Positions 60,606 through 64,000 of a stretch of DNA of 64,000 nucleotides are shown here, piece by piece. The notes under the pieces were generated by a model that did no database searches, was not told the origin of the DNA, and was given only the letters and a program-made list of their open reading frames with translations. This stretch comes from Brevibacterium permense (GTDB lineage: Bacteria; Actinomycetota; Actinomycetes; Actinomycetales; Brevibacteriaceae): positions 47,201-111,200 of the forward strand of contig NZ_QYCP01000083.1 of NCBI RefSeq assembly GCF_025506275.1, in the 5' to 3' direction. How positions within the stretch are numbered: the stretch's first letter is position 1; every line of letters starts with the position of its first letter. A program made the translations under genes and the position numbers.

Positions 60606-60638
60606 GCTGGCTGGCGACTGTGCTCGTCGCCAGCCAGC
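60606..60638 (-). terminator. Second hairpin, metX side
   Basis: GCTGGCTGGCGAC and its perfect complement flank TGTGCTC, just downstream of the metX stop on the minus strand. Confidence 0.65.
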
Positions 60639-60648
60639 CCCACCGGTC

Positions 60649-61683
60649 TCAGTCGGCGAGGAAGTCGGCGAGCACCGCGGAGATCTTCTCTGTCTCGGTG
60701 AGGAACCCGTCGTGACCGACCGGGGAGTCGATGATGTGGTGTCGCACTCTCCCCGGCAGCGCCTCGGCGAGGATGCCCACCTGTTCCGGCGGGAACAGCC
60801 GATCCGAGGACACGGAGACCACGAGGTTGTCGGTGCAGGCGTCGGCCAGTGCGACCGTGAGGTCGGAGGAGCGACCTCGGCGCACATCATGGTCGCGCAG
60901 GGCACGTGTGAGCACGATATAGCTGTGCGGATCGAACCGGGCGGTGAGCTTCTTGGCCTGATGGTCCAGGTACGAGGTCACCTCGTAGTAGTCCTCCGAA
61001 CGCAGCCGACGGGAGAAGCGTTCATTGAGGTCGGCATCGTTGCGATACGTCAGGTGCGCGATCTGCCGGGCCAGTCCGAGACCATGACTGGGGAAGCTGC
61101 CGACGGCCGAATAGTCTCCGGAGTAGTAGTCGGCGTCGAGTTCGATCGCGCGTTCCTGCATCATCGCCCAGGCGATCTGGTCGGCTTCGCAGAAGGCCGG
61201 TGCGGCGATGACCGCGCATTTGCGGACCTTCCGGCTGTCCAACAGAGCGAACTCGAGCGCTCGCGCACCTCCCATTGATCCGCCGATGACGGCGACCCAG
61301 GAGTCGATGCCGAGGATCTGGGCGAGATTGTGCTCCAGGCGCGCCATGTCGCGGATCGAGACCCTAGGGAATCGGGAGCCGTAGGCCAGGCCGTCATCAT
61401 AGGACGACTGCGGCCCGGTCGTTCCCGAGCAGCCTCCGAGGGAGTTCGCGCACACCACGAAGTACTTGTCGGTGTCGACGGCTTCCCCGGGTCCGACGAC
61501 ACCCGCCCACCATTCTGTGACGCGGGTGTCGCCGGTCAGAGCATGCTCGATGAGGATCGCATTGGACCGGTCGGCGTCGAGTGCGCCGAAGGTCTCATAG
61601 GCGATCTCGACCGTGCCGAAGGTGTGTCCCGAGTCCGTGCCGAAGCCGAGGATCCGTTCGACGGAAGTGCTCTGGGTGGTCAT
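60649..61683 (-). CDS. metX: Homoserine O-acetyltransferase MetX
   Basis: A 344-residue alpha/beta hydrolase that acetylates homoserine from acetyl-CoA in methionine synthesis. Nucleophile Ser136 in VIGGSMGGARALEF, with the Asp in SSDRLFPPEQ and the His in DSPVGHDGFL forming the triad. HALTGDTRVTEWW and NSLGGCSGTTGP are family hallmarks. The ATG (MTTQSTSVERI) begins one base after the metY stop, so both are co-transcribed. The longer frame upstream is antisense-like and discarded. Confidence 0.93.
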   Translation of the reverse strand: MTTQSTSVERILGFGTDSGHTFGTVEIAYETFGALDADRSNAILIEHALTGDTRVTEWWAGVVGPGEAVDTDKYFVVCANSLGGCSGTTGPQSSYDDGLAYGSRFPRVSIRDMARLEHNLAQILGIDSWVAVIGGSMGGARALEFALLDSRKVRKCAVIAAPAFCEADQIAWAMMQERAIELDADYYSGDYSAVGSFPSHGLGLARQIAHLTYRNDADLNERFSRRLRSEDYYEVTSYLDHQAKKLTARFDPHSYIVLTRALRDHDVRRGRSSDLTVALADACTDNLVVSVSSDRLFPPEQVGILAEALPGRVRHHIIDSPVGHDGFLTETEKISAVLADFLAD

Positions 61684-61684
61684 C

Positions 61685-63007
61685 TCAGGCCGCGGTCTGC
61701 GCCTTCGCCGCAGCTGCCGCGAAGCCCTTGTCGAGGTCGCCGATGATGTCGTCGACACCTTCGATGCCCACGGACAGGCGGACCAGTGCCGGGTTGACTC
61801 CGGCCGCCTTCTGGGCTTCCTCGTCGAGCTGAGCGTGCGTGGTCGAGGCCGGGTGGATGACGAGCGAGCGGACGTCGCCGATGTTCGCCACCAGCGAGTG
61901 CAGCTCGAGGGCGTCGACGAAGGCCACAGCGGCGTCGTATCCGCCGGCGATGTCGAAGGCGAGCACCGAACCCACGCCGTTCGGCAGGTACTTCTTGGCC
62001 AGTCCGTTCCAGGGGCTCGACTCGAGTCCGGCGTAGGCGACGCGGTCGACCTGGTCGTGGGCTTCGAGGTAGGCGGCGACCTTGTTCGCGTTCTCCACGT
62101 GGCGCTCGATGCGCAGGCTCAGGGTCTCGATGCCCTGGGCCAGCAGGAACGCGTTCGTCGGGCTGAGCGAGGGTCCGAGGTCGCGCAGGCCCTGCACGCG
62201 AGCCTTGAGCCCGAAGGACACGTTCACTCCGAAAGGTCCATCGGCACCGAGGTCGCGAGCGAAGACGAGTCCGTTGTAGGAAGCGTCGGGTTCGTTGAAG
62301 CCGGGGAACTTCTCCGGCTGTGTTCCGTAGTCGAAGTTGCCGCTGTCGACGAGGACACCGGCGACGGAGTTGCCGTGGCCGCCGAGGTACTTCGTGGCCG
62401 AGTGGAGCACGACGTCGGCGCCGTGTTCGATCGGACGCACGAGGTAGGGGCTGGCAAGGGTGTTGTCGACGATCAGCGGCACACCGGCATCGTGAGCGAT
62501 TCCGGCGATCGCCTCGATATCGAGGATGTCTGAGCGCGGGTTCGACACGACCTCGCCGAAGAGGAGCTTCGTGTTGTCCTGGATCGCGCTCTTCCACGCC
62601 TCGTGGTCGTCGACATCGACGAAGGTGGTGTCGATGCCGAGCTTGCGCAGGGTGACGTCCAGCAGGTTGACGGTTCCGCCGTAGAGGCTGGAGCTGGCCA
62701 CGATGTGGTCACCGGCTCCCGCGACGTTCGTGATCGCGAGGAATGCCGCGGACTGGCCCGAGGCGGTGAGGACGGCGTGGACGCCGCCTTCGAGATCGGC
62801 GATGCGGTTCTCGACGACCTCGTTCGTCGGGTTCGTCAGGCGGCTGTAGACGGGGCCGACATCCGTGAGGGCGAATCGCGCTGCGGCGTGGTCGACGTCG
62901 TTGAACACGAACGAGGTTGTCTGGTGGATGGGCAGGGCGCGCGAACCGGTGGTCGGATCGGGAACCTGTCCGGCATGGATCTGACGAGTTTCGAATGCCT
63001 GGGTCAT
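61685..63007 (-). CDS. metY: O-acetylhomoserine sulfhydrylase MetY
   Basis: A 440-residue PLP enzyme of the Cys/Met metabolism family that makes homocysteine from O-acetylhomoserine and sulfide. PLP motifs: [45 protein letters not shown] and the Lys in [21 protein letters not shown] with CAGGAGAGTCATC upstream. It is the first gene of metY-metX. The 253-base region upstream holds no gene but contains a 12-base direct repeat. Confidence 0.94.
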   Translation of the reverse strand: MTQAFETRQIHAGQVPDPTTGSRALPIHQTTSFVFNDVDHAAARFALTDVGPVYSRLTNPTNEVVENRIADLEGGVHAVLTASGQSAAFLAITNVAGAGDHIVASSSLYGGTVNLLDVTLRKLGIDTTFVDVDDHEAWKSAIQDNTKLLFGEVVSNPRSDILDIEAIAGIAHDAGVPLIVDNTLASPYLVRPIEHGADVVLHSATKYLGGHGNSVAGVLVDSGNFDYGTQPEKFPGFNEPDASYNGLVFARDLGADGPFGVNVSFGLKARVQGLRDLGPSLSPTNAFLLAQGIETLSLRIERHVENANKVAAYLEAHDQVDRVAYAGLESSPWNGLAKKYLPNGVGSVLAFDIAGGYDAAVAFVDALELHSLVANIGDVRSLVIHPASTTHAQLDEEAQKAAGVNPALVRLSVGIEGVDDIIGDLDKGFAAAAAKAQTAA

Positions 63008-63100
63008 GATGACTCTCCTGTATGAGTGCGGTGGCGGTGTCGCTGGTTGAGGCGATGTGATGTGTCTACTGTCATCGACTTCGCCGGCTGGCACCCGCCT

Positions 63101-63133
63101 GTGTGTCATGTTGGCGTCATCGTGTGTCATGTT
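63101..63133. repeat. Tandem direct repeat upstream of metY
   Basis: GTGTGTCATGTT occurs twice (63101-63112 and 63122-63133), with starts 21 bases apart. TGTCAT also appears at 63070, 63156 and 63182. This is a candidate regulator-binding array. Confidence 0.6.
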
Positions 63134-63260
63134 TCGTCACACCGTGCCGTGCAGCTGTCATCTGGCGTGCCTGCGTCGTGCTGTCATCGGGCAGTGCCTT
63201 CATCCGATGCCTTCGTCGCGTACGGGTGATGCCCTTGTCACACGTGCACAGTGCCGACGT

Positions 63261-64000
63261 TCACCGGAAGTTCCGCGCCTTCGTCGGCAGCTGCACCTCG
63301 AGGGGGACGAGTTTATGCGCGTAGAGGCTGACCACGTCTCCCCCGCGCTGGATGAGTCCGGTGACGACGAGGGCGTTGCGGGAGGTCGCGACCGTGCGGA
63401 AGCGTTTCATCAGCCCGGCCGTGGCTACGACGTTGAGCATCCCGAATTCGTCTTCGAGGTTGATGAAGGTGATCCCCGAGGCGGTGGCCGGGCGCTGCCG
63501 ATGGGTGACGATCGCGGCCACCGTCATCCGGGTTCCGTCCGCCGCACTCGCTGCATCTGCGGTCGATGAGTATCCGCGGGCGCTCAGCGTCTCGCGCATC
63601 ATCTCCGTGGGGTAGCCGTCGACGGTGATCCCGGTGGAGAAGAGTTCGGCCAAGGTCGTGTCGAAGGCGTCCATGGTCGGCAGGCTCGGCGCCGAGTCCA
63701 CGCTCGCAGTTCCCGGCAGCAGCCCCGGATGGGCACCAGCGACTCCCCCGGCCAGCCACAGGGCCTGCCGTCGGTCGAGGTCGAATCCGGATAGGGCCCC
63801 GGCCGTGGCCAGCGATTCCAGGGCCTGCTTGCCGATGCCGGTGCGTTCGGCCAGGTCCGCCACCGAGGCGAAGGGAGCGATCTCGCGTTCGGTCACGATC
63901 ACCTCGGCGAAGGAGCCGACATGCGCGACCGTGTCCAGTCCCAAGCGGATCCCCAGCTCCCCCGCCGAGGCGGTCGGGTCCTTGCCCTCCCCCGCTGAGG
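63261..64000 (-). CDS. dnaE2: Error-prone DNA polymerase III alpha-type (DnaE2), C-terminal end
   Basis: The 3' end (about 246 residues) of a gene running off the window. The fragment contains helix-hairpin-helix-type IAPFASVADLAERTGIGKQALESLATAGALSGF, and a C-terminal OB/nucleic-acid-binding domain with GTRMTVAAIVTHRQRPATASGITFINLEDEFGMLNVV and the terminal QLPTKARNFR. This is typical of DnaE2 rather than replicative DnaE1. DnaE2 takes part in mutagenic repair with ImuA'/ImuB. The reading frame is open to the right edge. No partner genes are visible. Confidence 0.85.
   Translation of the reverse strand, partial: SAGEGKDPTASAGELGIRLGLDTVAHVGSFAEVIVTEREIAPFASVADLAERTGIGKQALESLATAGALSGFDLDRRQALWLAGGVAGAHPGLLPGTASVDSAPSLPTMDAFDTTLAELFSTGITVDGYPTEMMRETLSARGYSSTADAASAADGTRMTVAAIVTHRQRPATASGITFINLEDEFGMLNVVATAGLMKRFRTVATSRNALVVTGLIQRGGDVVSLYAHKLVPLEVQLPTKARNFR

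Noticed and set aside
58677..60905. 742-codon open frame antisense to fadE5
   Set aside because: The acyl-CoA dehydrogenase is complete on the plus strand. The antisense product is featureless.
63008..63260. SAM riboswitch upstream of metY
   Set aside because: The region has repeats but I could not build the SAM-I or SAM-IV stems or find the conserved core sequences. A covariance search would decide.
1..64000. CRISPR arrays, insertion sequences, prophage or integrase genes
   Set aside because: No repeat-spacer arrays, transposase motifs or phage structural genes were seen in either strand. Gene order looks like stable chromosomal core.

Overview
The window is chromosomal DNA of a high-GC actinobacterium. 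The marker genes agree: mshC (mycothiol), rbpA, an Rpf muralidase, SecA2, pafBC and a complete Pup-proteasome locus. The mix of Micrococcales-like families suggests a Brevibacterium-type organism, but that placement is inference, since no rRNA is present. The genes are densely packed, many with 4-base start/stop overlaps. There is one tRNA (Leu, anticodon GAG). I saw no insertion sequence, prophage or CRISPR array.

Layout. 1-5400: end of an AEC permease, ferritin, then a minus-strand catabolic cluster (two membrane proteins including a DUF5058-type, an M20 amidohydrolase, an amidase). 5600-8000: small accessory genes and a secreted Rpf. 8100-16300: a UvrA-like ABC protein with a VOC protein, an amine-oxidation cluster (AraC regulator, APC permease, flavin amine oxidase), an SDR and a WYL regulator. 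16300-21000: RlpA-like protein, glycerophosphodiesterase, rbpA, polyprenol-phosphate mannosyltransferase, amidohydrolase. 21000-31000: a fused 5'-3'/3'-5' nuclease, secA2, helY, tatC, tatA, pafC, pafB. 31000-42800: DUF3866, two FKBP isomerases, pafA-prcA-prcB-pup-dop, DUF3054, mpa, trmI, an M50 protease. 42900-54300: the mshC neighbourhood (RecB-like nuclease, HAD, PAC2, mshC, SCO1664, DUF3090, an AKR-fold protein, uppP, histidine phosphatase, DUF5703), a DMT permease, an M20 peptidase and tRNA-Leu. 54300-60500: a fatty-acid module equivalent to mycobacterial htdX-fabG4-fadA2 with a divergent tetR-fadE5. 60600-64000: metX-metY and the 3' end of an error-prone DNA polymerase gene.

How the genes work together. 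Dop deamidates Pup, PafA ligates it to proteins, Mpa unfolds them and PrcAB degrades them. pafBC, tatAC and helY form one overlapping minus-strand run, as in mycobacteria. HtdX/FabG4/FadA2/FadE5 together cover acyl-CoA dehydrogenation, hydration, ketoreduction and thiolysis under one TetR operator. MetX and MetY convert homoserine to homocysteine.

Most notable observations. (1) A transporter-like gene pair of unknown function sits with an amidase and an M20 hydrolase, with near-identical palindromes in front of both transcription units. (2) Mpa lacks the usual Gln-Tyr-Leu C-terminus although the 20S genes are present. (3) A FEN-type 5' nuclease is fused to a DnaQ-type 3' exonuclease. (4) ppm1 has lost its stop codon and its frame runs antisense through rbpA. 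(5) An AKR-fold protein lacks its whole catalytic tetrad. (6) Leaderless promoters are widespread, with a -10 box 6-7 bases before the start codon of at least 18 genes. (7) A 12-base direct repeat spaced 21 bases lies upstream of metY.
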